From positions 1 through 64,000 of the forward strand of contig NZ_JOII01000038.1 in the NCBI RefSeq assembly GCF_000719955.1: a DNA stretch of 64,000 nucleotides, written 5' to 3'. Source of the DNA: Streptomyces albidoflavus (GTDB lineage: Bacteria > Actinomycetota > Actinomycetes > Streptomycetales > Streptomycetaceae). This document shows, piece after piece, positions 55,531 to 64,000 of the stretch. A program made the position numbers and the translations under genes. Under the pieces are notes generated by a model. The model made no database searches and was not told the origin of the DNA. It saw only the letters and a list, made by a program, of their open reading frames with translations. The first letter of the stretch is position 1. Every line of letters starts with the position of its first letter.

Positions 55531-57204
55531 ATGCTCCATCTCGCCGAGGGGCTCCGGCTCCCGACCAACGGGCTCGATTACACGATCCTGGCGATCTACT
55601 TCGCCGTGGTCCTGGGCATCGGCTTCGCCGCCAGGCGCTCCGTCAAGACCAGCCTCGACTTCTTCCTGTCGGGACGTTCCCTGCCGGCCTGGGTGACCGG
55701 GCTCGCGTTCGTCGCGGCCAACCTCGGCGCCACCGAGATCCTCGGCATGGCGGCCAACGGCGTGCAGTACGGCGCGTACACCGTGCACTGGTACTGGATC
55801 GGCGCCATCCCCGCCATGGTCTTCCTGGGCCTGGTGATGATGCCGTTCTACTACGGGTCGAAGGTCAGGTCGGTCCCCGAGTTCCTGCTCCACCGGTTCG
55901 GTCCCTCCTCGCACCTCCTCTCCTCCGTGATCTTCGCCGTCTCCTCGGTGCTGATCGCGGGCGTCAACCTCTACGCCATGGCGATCGTGCTGGAGGCGCT
56001 GCTCGGCTGGCCCGAGTGGGTCGCCATCGTCGTCGCCGGCTTCTTCGTCCTCGCCTACATCACGATCGGCGGGCTCTCCTCGGCGATCTACAACGAGGTC
56101 CTCCAGTTCTTCGTGATCCTGGCGGCGCTGATCCCGCTCACCATCGTCGGCCTCAAGCGGGTCGGCGGCTGGGACGGCATCACCTCCTCGCTCTCCGCCT
56201 CCCAGGGCGGCGACTTCCTCACCGCCTGGGACGGCACCGGCATCGGCGAGGCCAACCCGCTGGGCGCCAACTGGCTGACCATCGTGCTCGGCCTCGGCTT
56301 CGTCATGAGCTTCGGCTACTGGACGACCAACTTCGCCGAGGTGCAGCGCGCGCTCTCCGCCAAGAACCTGTCGGCCGCCAAGCGCACCCCGCTGATCGCC
56401 GCCTTCCCGAAGATCCTCATCCCGATGGTCGTCGTGGTGCCCGGCTTCATCGCGCTGGTCATGGAGCCGACCATCGGCCAGGCCGGCAGCGGGCTCGACT
56501 ACAACGACGCCATCCCCGTCCTCATGCGCGACCTGCTGCCCAACGGTGTCCTCGGCATCGCGGTGACCGGTCTGCTCGCCGCCTTCATGGCGGGCATGGC
56601 GGCCAACGTCTCCTCCTTCAACACGGTCTTCACCAACGACATCTGGGCCGCGTACCTGAAGAAGGGCCGGGAGGACGGCTACTACCTGAAGGTCGGCCGG
56701 GTCGTCACGGCCGTGGGTGTGCTGATCGGCATGGGGACCGCGTTCATCGCGGCCGGGTTCAGCAACATCATGAACTACCTGCAGACGCTCTTCTCGTTCT
56801 TCAACGTCCCGCTCTTCGTGGTCTTCATCATCGGCATGTTCTGGAAGCGCACCACCCCGGCCGCCGGCTTCTGGGGCCTGCTCTCCGGCACGGCCGCCGC
56901 CATGGTGAACTACTTCTGGCTGTACCAGCAGGGCATCATCGACATCCCGAGCGACCAGGGCGCCAACTTCGTCTCCTCGATCGTCGCGTTCGTCGTCGGT
57001 GGCATCGTCATGGTGGTGGTCACCCTGGTGACGAAGCCGAAGCCGGTCGAGCAGCTGGCCGGCCTCGTCTACGGCACCAAGTCGCCCGGCCTCGACCTGG
57101 AGGGCGCCGAGGAGGGTGACGAGGTCTGGTACCGCAAGCCGGCCCTGCTGGGCTGGGGCGCGATCATCCTCGCCGCCATCTGCTACGTGCCGTTCTCCTT
57201 CTGA
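55531..57204 (+). CDS. Sodium/solute symporter (SSS family, probable sugar transporter)
   Basis: 557 aa from ATG 55531. Thirteen or fourteen membrane helices. LSGRSLPAWVTGLAFVAANLGATEILG and the YITIGGLSSAIYNEVLQFFVI blocks match SGLT/SglT-type symporters, including the Na2-site Ser/Thr region FMAGMAANVSSFNTVFTND. Divergent from galT, so uptake of galactose or a galactoside is the natural guess. Confidence 0.93.
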   Translation: MLHLAEGLRLPTNGLDYTILAIYFAVVLGIGFAARRSVKTSLDFFLSGRSLPAWVTGLAFVAANLGATEILGMAANGVQYGAYTVHWYWIGAIPAMVFLGLVMMPFYYGSKVRSVPEFLLHRFGPSSHLLSSVIFAVSSVLIAGVNLYAMAIVLEALLGWPEWVAIVVAGFFVLAYITIGGLSSAIYNEVLQFFVILAALIPLTIVGLKRVGGWDGITSSLSASQGGDFLTAWDGTGIGEANPLGANWLTIVLGLGFVMSFGYWTTNFAEVQRALSAKNLSAAKRTPLIAAFPKILIPMVVVVPGFIALVMEPTIGQAGSGLDYNDAIPVLMRDLLPNGVLGIAVTGLLAAFMAGMAANVSSFNTVFTNDIWAAYLKKGREDGYYLKVGRVVTAVGVLIGMGTAFIAAGFSNIMNYLQTLFSFFNVPLFVVFIIGMFWKRTTPAAGFWGLLSGTAAAMVNYFWLYQQGIIDIPSDQGANFVSSIVAFVVGGIVMVVVTLVTKPKPVEQLAGLVYGTKSPGLDLEGAEEGDEVWYRKPALLGWGAIILAAICYVPFSF

Positions 57205-57236
57205 CCCGGCCCGAACCACGCCAAGGACGCCCCACC

Positions 57237-57593
57237 ATGACCGAGAAGCAGAATCCGCCCGCGGAGGGCCACGCCTTCCAGGACGAGGTCACCGAGCTGG
57301 AGGCCAAATCGGCCACGGCCGCCCGGCTCTTCGACATTCGCCGCATCATCGGCGCGCTCTTCGTCGTCTACGGCCTGATCGTCGGCGCCGCCGGGATCTT
57401 CGCCACCGACGCCGACCTGGAGAAGGCCCAGGACATCAACATCAACCTGTGGACCGGGCTGGGCATGCTCGCCCTCGGCCTGTTCTTCCTGGTCTGGGTC
57501 AAGCTCCGGCCGACCGTCCCGCCCACCCCGCCGCTGCCCCAGGAGGCGCTCGACGCCGCCGAGGGCGAGGGCGGCCCGGCCGGACGCGGCTGA
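57237..57593 (+). CDS. Small two-helix membrane protein partnering the symporter
   Basis: 118 aa. Acidic cytoplasmic head, first helix about residues 38-56 (IIGALFVVYGLIVGAAGIF), short loop with DININLWTGLG, second helix about 72-88, Pro/Glu-rich tail. It begins 33 bases after the symporter stop and should be co-transcribed. An accessory or stabilising subunit is likely. Confidence 0.8.
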   Translation: MTEKQNPPAEGHAFQDEVTELEAKSATAARLFDIRRIIGALFVVYGLIVGAAGIFATDADLEKAQDININLWTGLGMLALGLFFLVWVKLRPTVPPTPPLPQEALDAAEGEGGPAGRG

Positions 57594-57631
57594 CCTACGC
57601 CGGGGCCCGGCCGGGTCCCACGGCACGCACC

Positions 57632-57674
57632 CCGCGGGGGCGGCGGTTCTTCACGGGGACCGCCGCCCCCGCGG
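57632..57674. terminator. Bidirectional terminator overlapping the regulator's 3' end
   Basis: Perfect 16-base arms CCGCGGGGGCGGCGGT (57632-57647) and its complement (57659-57674). The loop contains the stop codon of the minus-strand regulator at 57651, so the stem spans coding and non-coding DNA. Confidence 0.85.
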
Positions 57675-58382
57675 CCTTTCCGCGACCGCCTCGGAGGCGG
57701 AGCGCTGACCGGGGACGACCGGCGCCGCCCGGTCCAGCAGACCGGTACGGGCGGCGAGGGCGGCGGCCTCCAGCCGGGAGCCGACCCCCAGCTTCATCAG
57801 CACCCGCTGCACATGGGTCCGGGCGGTGCTCGGCGCGATCCCCATCCCGGCGGCGATCACCCGGGTGTCCTCGCCCTCGGCGACCCGGACCAGCACCTCG
57901 ACCTCGCGCGGGGTGAGCAGGGCGAGCAGCCGCTGGCCCTCGTCGTCGGGCTGGACCGCCGGGTTGAGCAGTTCCGCGAAGGCGCCCGCGAGGAGCTGGG
58001 GCGCCACCACGGCCTCGCCCTTGCAGGCCCGGACGATGGCGCGCTCCACGCCCTCTATCCGCTCGTCGTGCCGGACGTAGCCGCAGGCCCCGGCGGCGAA
58101 GGCGGCGGCGATGCCGCGCGGGCTCGGCACCGGGCCGAGGACCACCACGGCGACCTGCGGGGCCTCGGCGCGGATGCGGACGACCGGGTCGAAGATGCCC
58201 GGTTCGGCGGGGGTGGCGGTGCCGATCAGGCAGACCTCGGGGGCGCGGGCCACCACCAGGTCGGCGGCGCCGGCGGCCGGGGCGGCCGCCGCGAGGACCC
58301 GGTGGCCGCGCAGTTTCAGCGCCGAGGCCAGTGCCTCGGCCAGCAGCCGGTGATCGTCCACCACCATCACCCGCACGCCCAT
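57651..58382 (-). CDS. Atypical NarL/LuxR-type response regulator lacking the phospho-acceptor Asp
   Basis: 243 aa from ATG 58382, with GGAGGG seven bases upstream. The receiver keeps MVVDDHRLL, but where the acceptor Asp is expected it reads VCLIGTATP, and the Lys region reads YVRHDE. The HTH is intact: LTPREVEVLVRVAEGEDTRVIAAGMGIAPSTARTH. It probably works without phosphorylation, perhaps by ligand or dimer control. Convergent with the symporter operon. Confidence 0.88.
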   Translation of the reverse strand: MGVRVMVVDDHRLLAEALASALKLRGHRVLAAAAPAAGAADLVVARAPEVCLIGTATPAEPGIFDPVVRIRAEAPQVAVVVLGPVPSPRGIAAAFAAGACGYVRHDERIEGVERAIVRACKGEAVVAPQLLAGAFAELLNPAVQPDDEGQRLLALLTPREVEVLVRVAEGEDTRVIAAGMGIAPSTARTHVQRVLMKLGVGSRLEAAALAARTGLLDRAAPVVPGQRSASEAVAERPRGRRSP

Positions 58383-58562
58383 CCGGCCGCCCTCCACGCA
58401 GTCCCCCGCCCCGGCCCACCGGCCGTACGTCTCCCGGAAGTTACACGCTCCCTCGTGGGCGTGGCCCGGTTTCCCGGCATTCACCGCCCGTCCGCCGGAC
58501 CCCGCCGCCCCCAACCTCTCCACCTGCCCCCGGCCCTCAAACGCGACCGGGCCCGCGCCCTC

Positions 58563-58997
58563 CTACGCGTCGGTCCACGCCATCGCGCTCATCCGCCAGC
58601 CGTCCGGGGTGCGGACGAACTGGGTGGTCTTGCGGCCGCCGCCCTCGAACCAGGTGCCGTCGCGCCGCCCGGACTTGCCGTACGCGCTGTACCGGTGGGC
58701 GACCGAACCGAAGATCTCGGTGCGCTCGGCGGTCTCCCACTCGGAGAACTCCGTCAGCGTCCCGTCGGTCAGCAGCGCCTGCCGGGGCGCGAGGAAGGTG
58801 TCGAGGTCGTACACCACCGGCCCCTCCGGCAGGTTCATGATGATCAGGCCCTGCGGGATGAAGACCTCCCGGACGGCGTGCAGGCGCGGCGGCCGGCCCC
58901 CGGTGTTGGTGAACGCGTCCATGAAGGACCCCATCAGCGCGTCGAGTTCGGCCTTGGCGGCGGCCTCGGCGGCGTGCTCCGCTCCGTGCCCGGACAT
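58563..58997 (-). CDS. NTF2-like/SnoaL-type small protein
   Basis: 144 aa from ATG 58997. An N-terminal helix (AEAAAKAELDALMGSFMDAF), DTFLAPRQALLTDGTLTEFSEWE, and C-terminal beta strands with TTQFVRTPDGWRMSAMAW fit the NTF2 cone fold. No catalytic pair is evident. Function unknown; possibly binds a small ligand. Confidence 0.78.
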   Translation of the reverse strand: MSGHGAEHAAEAAAKAELDALMGSFMDAFTNTGGRPPRLHAVREVFIPQGLIIMNLPEGPVVYDLDTFLAPRQALLTDGTLTEFSEWETAERTEIFGSVAHRYSAYGKSGRRDGTWFEGGGRKTTQFVRTPDGWRMSAMAWTDA

Positions 58998-59019
58998 GGT
59001 TCCCCTTCCGTCGACGGCG

Positions 59020-59054
59020 CTGCCCCGCCCCCGGCGGTACCGGGGACGGGGCAG
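59020..59054. terminator. Strong hairpin after the beta-propeller gene
   Basis: CTGCCCCGCCCCCGG (59020-59034) pairs with CCGGGGACGGGGCAG (59040-59054), one mismatch, five-base loop, on the 3' side of the gene ending at 59096. Confidence 0.8.
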
Positions 59055-59095
59055 AACCAGGATGTGCGGCCCTGTCGACGGGCCGCCGGATCAGC

Positions 59096-60979
59096 TCACT
59101 TCGTGCCGAAGGCGATGGCCAGGTACTCCGGCTCCTTCGTCACCTTGCTGGGCTCGCGGACGTACAGCGAGGACATGAAGAGGCGGCCGTCGCCGTAGAT
59201 GACCTCGCCGAACTCCGGGAGGAAGTTCCGCTCGACGTTGCGGACGGCTTCGGTGGCCGGGTTCTCCACCAGGACCGTCTGCTTGCCGCTGGGGTCGATG
59301 GAGACGATCTGCCCGCCCTTGTCGTACGGCGGCGCCTTGTAGGCGAGGACGTTCTTGCCGTCCATCCGCAGCGGGTAGATCTTGTACTTGCCGCCCGCGT
59401 CGAAGCGGTCGCCGGTCTGCTTGCCGGTCTTCAGGTCGAAGGAGAGGATCTCGTTGGTCCGGCCGTACTCCTCGCCCTTGGCGTCGTGCTCGGCGGTGGG
59501 GACGAAGAGCTTGCCGTTGCCCGCGAAGATCTGCCGGCAGTCGTGCACCTTGTTGACGCCGCAGTCGTGCTGGTACTTGCCGTCCTCCAGCGCGAAACGG
59601 CTCTGCAGGCCGCCCTTGTCGTCGAGGGTGAAGACGTCGGTGACGCCGGAGGCGGTGATGTCCTGCGAGTCGGTGCCGAAGACGACCGGGTCGACCGAGA
59701 TGACCTTGGCGTTGTCGAGCCCGGCGGGGAGCTTGTAGCTCCACTGCGGGGTGCCGTCGGAGGCGTCGAGGAGTTGCACCTCCATCTTCGGGTTGTCGTA
59801 GCTGCCGCACTTGCGGACCGCCACGAGCGCCTCGCCGCCGCGGTAGCCGACGTCCTCGCAGGCGTCGCCGTTCTGCGGCTTCCACAGCTCCTTGCCGGAC
59901 TTCAGGTCGAAGGCGGCGCCGCCGTCGGTGCCGCCGCCGACCGCCACCGTGCTGCCGCTGATGGAGACCTCGTCGTACCGCGCGGGCCGCGAGCCGACCT
60001 CGACCGACTCGGTCCACAGGATCTTGCCGGTGGCCAGGTCGATCGCGGAGATCTTGTCGCAGCCCGGGTACTTGTCCTCCGCCGTGGGCTTGGCGTTCTG
60101 GTAGACGACCGCGGCGATGTCGCCGTCGCCGACCTCCGGCGAGGAGGCGCAGTGCTGGCCCGAGAGCGGCGTCGTCCAGGTGACCTTGCCGGAGTCGAGG
60201 TCGTAGCCGTTGATCTCGGAGAGGCCGGGCTTGGCGAAGACCTTGCTGGTCAGCCAGGAGCCCTTCACCGGGTAGCTGCTGTCCCCCTTGACCTTGGGCG
60301 CGGGGAGCTGGAAGAGCACCTTGGAGTTGGGGTCGGCGGGGACCTTCTCGTCGCCGCCGCCGGAGCCGGCCGGGGCCTCGCCGGAGCCGCCCTTGCCCTC
60401 GCCGGTCTCGCTGCTCCCGCCGCCGCCGGCGGTGGTCTCGCTGTCCTGCGAGGACTTGTACCAGAGGCCGCCGCCGACGATCAGCGCGATGACCACCACG
60501 GCCGCCGTGACGATCATGGCCTGCGGGCCGAACTTCCGGCCGCCGCCCGGGGAACCCGGGGCGTTCATCGGCACGGTGGTCGGCTGCGGGTAGCCGTAGG
60601 GCTGCGGCGGCTGGCCGTACGGCGGCTGCGGGGGCTGGCCCGGGTAGCCGTAGCCGGGGGCGCCCTGCGGCGGCTGGGGCGGCTGCTGCGGGAAGCCGTA
60701 GCCGGGGGCCGTCTGCGGGGGCCGGCCGGGCTGCTGCGGGTAGCCGTAGCCGGGCTGGGACGGGGGCGGGGTCTGCGGGTAGCCGTAGCCGGGCTGCTGC
60801 TGCGGGGGCTGGGGCGGCTGCTGGGGCTGGTCGCCTCCGGCGGCGGGGCCGTCCTTCTTGTCGAGGGACGGGGGCTGGGCCGGTGGCGGCGCGCCGAATC
60901 CGCCGGGCGGCGGGTCCTGCGGGGCGCCGAAACCGCCCTGGGGCGGCTCGTTGGGCGGCTGGGACGGCGGCTGTGTCAT
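59096..60979 (-). CDS. Membrane-anchored PQQ-like beta-propeller protein (copy 1)
   Basis: 627 aa. A cytoplasmic Pro/Gln/Tyr-rich head (residues 1-145) with repeated GYGYPQQ units, one membrane helix near 155-175, a Gly/Ser linker, then an extracellular propeller with blades such as GKILWTESVEVG and GKELWKPQNGD (BamB/PQQ type). Likely an envelope sensor or scaffold. The low-complexity head may bind cytoplasmic partners. Confidence 0.85.
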   Translation of the reverse strand: MTQPPSQPPNEPPQGGFGAPQDPPPGGFGAPPPAQPPSLDKKDGPAAGGDQPQQPPQPPQQQPGYGYPQTPPPSQPGYGYPQQPGRPPQTAPGYGFPQQPPQPPQGAPGYGYPGQPPQPPYGQPPQPYGYPQPTTVPMNAPGSPGGGRKFGPQAMIVTAAVVVIALIVGGGLWYKSSQDSETTAGGGGSSETGEGKGGSGEAPAGSGGGDEKVPADPNSKVLFQLPAPKVKGDSSYPVKGSWLTSKVFAKPGLSEINGYDLDSGKVTWTTPLSGQHCASSPEVGDGDIAAVVYQNAKPTAEDKYPGCDKISAIDLATGKILWTESVEVGSRPARYDEVSISGSTVAVGGGTDGGAAFDLKSGKELWKPQNGDACEDVGYRGGEALVAVRKCGSYDNPKMEVQLLDASDGTPQWSYKLPAGLDNAKVISVDPVVFGTDSQDITASGVTDVFTLDDKGGLQSRFALEDGKYQHDCGVNKVHDCRQIFAGNGKLFVPTAEHDAKGEEYGRTNEILSFDLKTGKQTGDRFDAGGKYKIYPLRMDGKNVLAYKAPPYDKGGQIVSIDPSGKQTVLVENPATEAVRNVERNFLPEFGEVIYGDGRLFMSSLYVREPSKVTKEPEYLAIAFGTK

Positions 60980-61039
60980 GGCGTGGGTACCTCGGTGCGC
61001 GTGGGGACGTGGGAAGAGACGTCGGGGAGCGGAGGAGCG

Positions 61040-61079
61040 GGGGGCGCCGCGCGGGCCGTGGCCCGGCGCGGACGCCCCC
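61040..61079. terminator. Hairpin between the two propeller genes
   Basis: GGGGGCGCCGCGCGGGCC (about 61040-61057) pairs imperfectly with GGCCCGGCGCGGACGCCCCC (61060-61079), just beyond the stop of copy 2. Confidence 0.65.
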
Positions 61080-61085
61080 GGTGGG

Positions 61086-62876
61086 TCACTTGGCGTAGGC
61101 CAGCATCAGCTTCTCCGCCGCGTCGTCCTTGCCGTTGAGGCGGGTGGTGGAGATGTAGAAGCGTCCGTCGACGTAGTCGACGGCCCGGGAGTAGAAGCCG
61201 CGCTCGATCGCCGCGGTCCCCTCGGGCAGCTTCAGGAGCGTGGTCGGCTTGCCGCCGGAGGTGGGGATGGAGACGATCTCCCCGCCCTTGCTGTAGGAGG
61301 CCTCGACGTAGGCGAGGAGCTTGCCGTCCTCCATCTTCAGGGGCAGCATCGACCGGCCCTCGGGCGCCTGGACGGACCACTTCTTCTTGCCGGTGGCCAG
61401 GCTGGTGGCGACGACCTCGTTGGAGCCGCTCTTGGCCTCGGTCGGCAGGTAGAGGGTGGAGTCGTCGGCGACGGCGCCCACGCAGCCGCGCAGGGCGCGG
61501 GACATGATCGACCAGCCGCACTGCGGGCTGAAGGAGACCTCGGACTCGACCTGGGTGGTGATCTTCCCGTTCTCGACGCGGGAGATGTTCCAGGCGTCCT
61601 TGTCCTTGTTGGTCGAGTAGATGACCAGCGGGTCCATCGAGTAGACCTTCTCGACGCGCCACCCCTTGGCCACGGCGAGGGTGGACTTGACCTTGCCGGT
61701 GGCCGGGTCGAGGACGCTGACCTCGTCGTGCTCGGCGGGCTTGGTCGCGGCGCAGGAGGAGACCATGACGAGGTGGTCGTCCTCGCCGGCCCAGGCGCCG
61801 GGGAAGCAGGACTGGCCGTACTTCTTCTTGGTGTACAGCTCCTTGCCGTCGCTCAGCCGGAAGGCGACGCCCGACATGTCGCGCCCGGCGACGACGGTCT
61901 CCCCGGCGATGACGACGTCGAGCTGGAGGGTGCTGTCGAACAGGGCGCCCTCGTCGAGGGTGTTGGTCCAGCCGGTCTCACCGGTGGCGAGGTCCAGCTG
62001 CATCAGCTGGTTGCACTTGGACTTGTCGGTGTTGCCGTTCTTGTGGGCGATGACGACCTTGCCGTCGACCGCCTGCTTGCTCGCGGCGCAGACCGGGCCG
62101 TCCAGTTCGACCTCGTCCCAGCTGGGCTTGCCGCTCTCGATGTCCCAGGCGAGGACGGAGCGGTAGGCCGCCTTGACGGCGGTGGTGTCGGTGACCCACA
62201 TGCCGGGGGCGTCGGCGCCGCGGCCGGGCGCGTCCGGCGCCTCCTTGTACCAGAGGACCTTCGCCTCGCCTTCCTGGCGGCCCGCGTTGAGGTCCTCCTT
62301 CTCGCCGTTGCGGTCGCCCTTGCCGTCGCCCGGGTTGTCCGGGGCGGAGGGGGCGGCGCCGCTGGCGGAGGGAGCCTTGGAGGGGGCGGCGACGGGGTCC
62401 TTCTCGTCGTCGCCCCCGGTCAGCGTGACGATGCCGACCACGGCCAGCACCGCCACCGCCACCGCACCGCCGACGATCGCCGCGGTCTTCCCCTTGAACG
62501 GGCCGCCTCCGCCGCCGGGTCCTCCGGGACCGGGCTGGCCGGGATAGGTCGGGGGCTGCCCCGGGTACCCGTACCCCTGCTGCGGCTGGCCGTAGGGGCC
62601 GGGCTGGCCGTACGGTCCCGGCTGCTGCGGGGCGCCGTACGGGCCGGGCTGCTGGGGCTGGCCGTAGGGGCCGGGCTGCTGGGGCTGGCCGTACGGACCC
62701 GGCTGCTGCGGGTAGCCGTAGCCGGGCTGGGCCGGGGGCGGGGTCTGGGGCGGCCGGCTGGGGGGCTGCGGGGGCTGGGCGGGCGGCTGTCCGCCGTCCT
62801 GCCCGGGCCCGGGCTCCGGTGGTGGCCCGAAACCGCCCTGCGGCGGCTGCGGAGGCTGGTTGGGCGGCTGACTCAT
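61086..62876 (-). CDS. Membrane-anchored PQQ-like beta-propeller protein (copy 2)
   Basis: 596 aa. Same plan as its neighbour: Pro/Gln head (residues 1-128) with repeated PYGQPQQPG units, a membrane helix at about 131-155, then a Lys/Asp/Ser-rich linker and propeller with GETGWTNTLDEGAL and GKKKWSVQAPEG blades. A probable tandem duplication; the two heads have different repeat units. Confidence 0.85.
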   Translation of the reverse strand: MSQPPNQPPQPPQGGFGPPPEPGPGQDGGQPPAQPPQPPSRPPQTPPPAQPGYGYPQQPGPYGQPQQPGPYGQPQQPGPYGAPQQPGPYGQPGPYGQPQQGYGYPGQPPTYPGQPGPGGPGGGGGPFKGKTAAIVGGAVAVAVLAVVGIVTLTGGDDEKDPVAAPSKAPSASGAAPSAPDNPGDGKGDRNGEKEDLNAGRQEGEAKVLWYKEAPDAPGRGADAPGMWVTDTTAVKAAYRSVLAWDIESGKPSWDEVELDGPVCAASKQAVDGKVVIAHKNGNTDKSKCNQLMQLDLATGETGWTNTLDEGALFDSTLQLDVVIAGETVVAGRDMSGVAFRLSDGKELYTKKKYGQSCFPGAWAGEDDHLVMVSSCAATKPAEHDEVSVLDPATGKVKSTLAVAKGWRVEKVYSMDPLVIYSTNKDKDAWNISRVENGKITTQVESEVSFSPQCGWSIMSRALRGCVGAVADDSTLYLPTEAKSGSNEVVATSLATGKKKWSVQAPEGRSMLPLKMEDGKLLAYVEASYSKGGEIVSIPTSGGKPTTLLKLPEGTAAIERGFYSRAVDYVDGRFYISTTRLNGKDDAAEKLMLAYAK

Positions 62877-63026
62877 CAGCGGCTCCCCCTCTTCACTGAT
62901 ATTTCGGCACGCCAGTGCTGGCCCACTTTTCTACCACTCGAACAACTGGGCGCGCCGAAGCGGTCCAGCCCTTGTTCCCAAGGGAGGACCGCTCCGTGAT
63001 GCCTCCGTTACGCCGTCGCCCGGACG

Positions 63027-64000
63027 CTACCCGGCGTCCTCCGCCAGCTCCAGCCAGCGCATTTCCAACTCGTCCCGCTCCCCGGAGAGTTGGCGCAGCT
63101 CCGCGTCGAGTTCGGCCACCTTCGCGAAGTCTGTGGCGTTCTCGGCGATCTGCGTGTGGAGCTTCTGCTCCCGTGTGGAGATCTTGTCGAGCTGCCGTTC
63201 CAGCCGCTGGAGTTCCTTCTTGGCGGCCCGCTGGTCGGCGGCCGGCTTCTCCTTGCGCTCGGCCTGCTGGGCGGGGACCGGGGCGCTCGGCCCGTCGGTC
63301 TCGGCCATCCGGCGGCGGCGCTCCAGGTACTCGTCCACGCCGCGCGGCAGCATCCTCAGGGCGCCGTCGCCGAGGAGGGCGAAGACCCGGTCGGTGGTGC
63401 GCTCGACGAAGAAGCGGTCGTGGGAGATGACGATCATCGAGCCGGGCCAGCCGTCGAGGAGGTCCTCCAGCTGGGTCAGGGTCTCGATGTCCAGGTCGTT
63501 GGTGGGCTCGTCGAGGAAGAGGACGTTGGGCTCGTCCATGAGGAGCCGCAGGATCTGGAGCCGGCGGCGCTCACCGCCGGAGAGGTCGCCGACCGGCGTC
63601 CACTGCTTCTCCTTGGTGAAGCCGAACTTCTCGCAGAGCTGCCCGGCCGTCATCTCCCGGCCCTTGCCGAGGTCGACCCGGTCCCTGACCTGCTGGACGG
63701 CCTCCAGGACCCGGGTGGCCGGGTCGAGTTCGGCGACCTCCTGGGAGAGGTGGGCGAGCTTGACGGTCTTGCCGACGACCACCTTGCCCGCGACCGGCTG
63801 GGCCTCGCCGCCGGTGCGGGCCGCCTCGGTGAGGGTGCGCAGCAGGGAGGTCTTGCCGGCGCCGTTGACGCCGACCAGGCCGATGCGGTCGCCGGGGCCG
63901 AGCTGCCAGGTCAGGTGCTGGAGCAGCACCTTGGGCCCGGCCTGGACGGTGACGTCCTCCAGGTCGAAGACGGTCTTGCCGAGCCGGGCGGAGGCGAACT
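63027..64000 (-). CDS. ABC-F family ATPase (C-terminal part; 5' end beyond the window)
   Basis: About 324 residues to the window edge. The second nucleotide-binding domain is complete: GVNGAGKTSLLRT, LSGGERRRLQILRLL and VLFLDEPTNDLDIETL, followed by a C-terminal coiled coil (KKELQRLERQLDKISTREQKLH), the Uup/TlrC layout. ABC-F proteins act on the ribosome and include translation factors and antibiotic-protection proteins. The missing N-terminal half prevents choosing between them. Open at the 64000 end. Confidence 0.92.
   Translation of the reverse strand, partial: FASARLGKTVFDLEDVTVQAGPKVLLQHLTWQLGPGDRIGLVGVNGAGKTSLLRTLTEAARTGGEAQPVAGKVVVGKTVKLAHLSQEVAELDPATRVLEAVQQVRDRVDLGKGREMTAGQLCEKFGFTKEKQWTPVGDLSGGERRRLQILRLLMDEPNVLFLDEPTNDLDIETLTQLEDLLDGWPGSMIVISHDRFFVERTTDRVFALLGDGALRMLPRGVDEYLERRRRMAETDGPSAPVPAQQAERKEKPAADQRAAKKELQRLERQLDKISTREQKLHTQIAENATDFAKVAELDAELRQLSGERDELEMRWLELAEDAG

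Noticed and set aside
62578..62710. Regular 27-bp repeats considered as a CRISPR-like array
   Set aside because: They are in-frame codons of the PYGQPQQPG head of a propeller protein, with no spacers.

Overview
The window is high-GC actinobacterial chromosome, almost certainly Streptomyces. The evidence is the G/C-ending codon use, frequent GTG and TTG starts, 4-bp start/stop overlaps, and the conserved core block tRNA-Gln, glmU, prs, rplY, pth, ppc followed by galT-galE-galK, an arrangement known from S. coelicolor and S. lividans. No rRNA, CRISPR array, complete insertion sequence or prophage was seen.

Region 1 (about 1-14,900, all minus strand) is a biosynthetic gene cluster for a ribosomally made, post-translationally modified peptide. 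In transcription order it holds a 77-aa secreted-type peptide with a repeated LVNGWD motif, a SARP/NB-ARC activator, an E1-like leader-binding cyclodehydratase partner, a YcaO cyclodehydratase, a SagB-type azoline dehydrogenase, a LanB-type glutamylating dehydratase, a single SpaB_C/thiopeptide-type protein, a PqqD-M50 metalloprotease fusion and a two-gene ABC exporter. This set predicts a peptide carrying both azoles and dehydroamino acids (goadsporin-like or thiopeptide-like). No classical Cys/Ser/Thr-rich precursor gene is visible.

Region 2 (about 15,300-29,100) is accessory. It holds an MFS exporter, TetR and GNAT genes, a short lower-GC patch with two exported unknowns, an NLP/NPP1-type secreted protein, a histidine phosphatase, a Cys-rich unknown, a hydrolase, a DivIVA-like coiled-coil protein, an LCP cell-wall ligase, an SDR, an APH-like kinase, and a MerR-methyltransferase fusion with a perfect operator palindrome.

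Region 3 (about 29,150-34,480) is a compact toxin-domain/immunity-domain island. It encodes an Imm35-deaminase-SUKH polyprotein, a WHH nuclease-SUKH fusion, and a YwqJ-like deaminase coupled to a SUKH-3 protein. The two halves diverge from a 509-bp gap.

Region 4 (about 34,500-64,000) is mostly conserved chromosome. It holds an orphan histidine kinase, tRNA-Gln, glmU-prs, a SpoIIE/PP2C phosphatase, rplY-pth, ppc, a desaturase with a TetR regulator, a MarR gene divergent from a tam-VOC operon, the galTEK operon flanked by two NarL-type regulators, a sodium/solute symporter with a small membrane partner, two tandem membrane-anchored beta-propeller proteins and the C-terminal part of an ABC-F ATPase. 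Two intergenic regions hold Streptomyces-type interspersed repeats. One of these also has a 164-bp MITE-like inverted-repeat element and a 4x17-bp tandem array. A 31-bp piece resembling tRNA-Arg(CCU) lies at 39,517-39,547.
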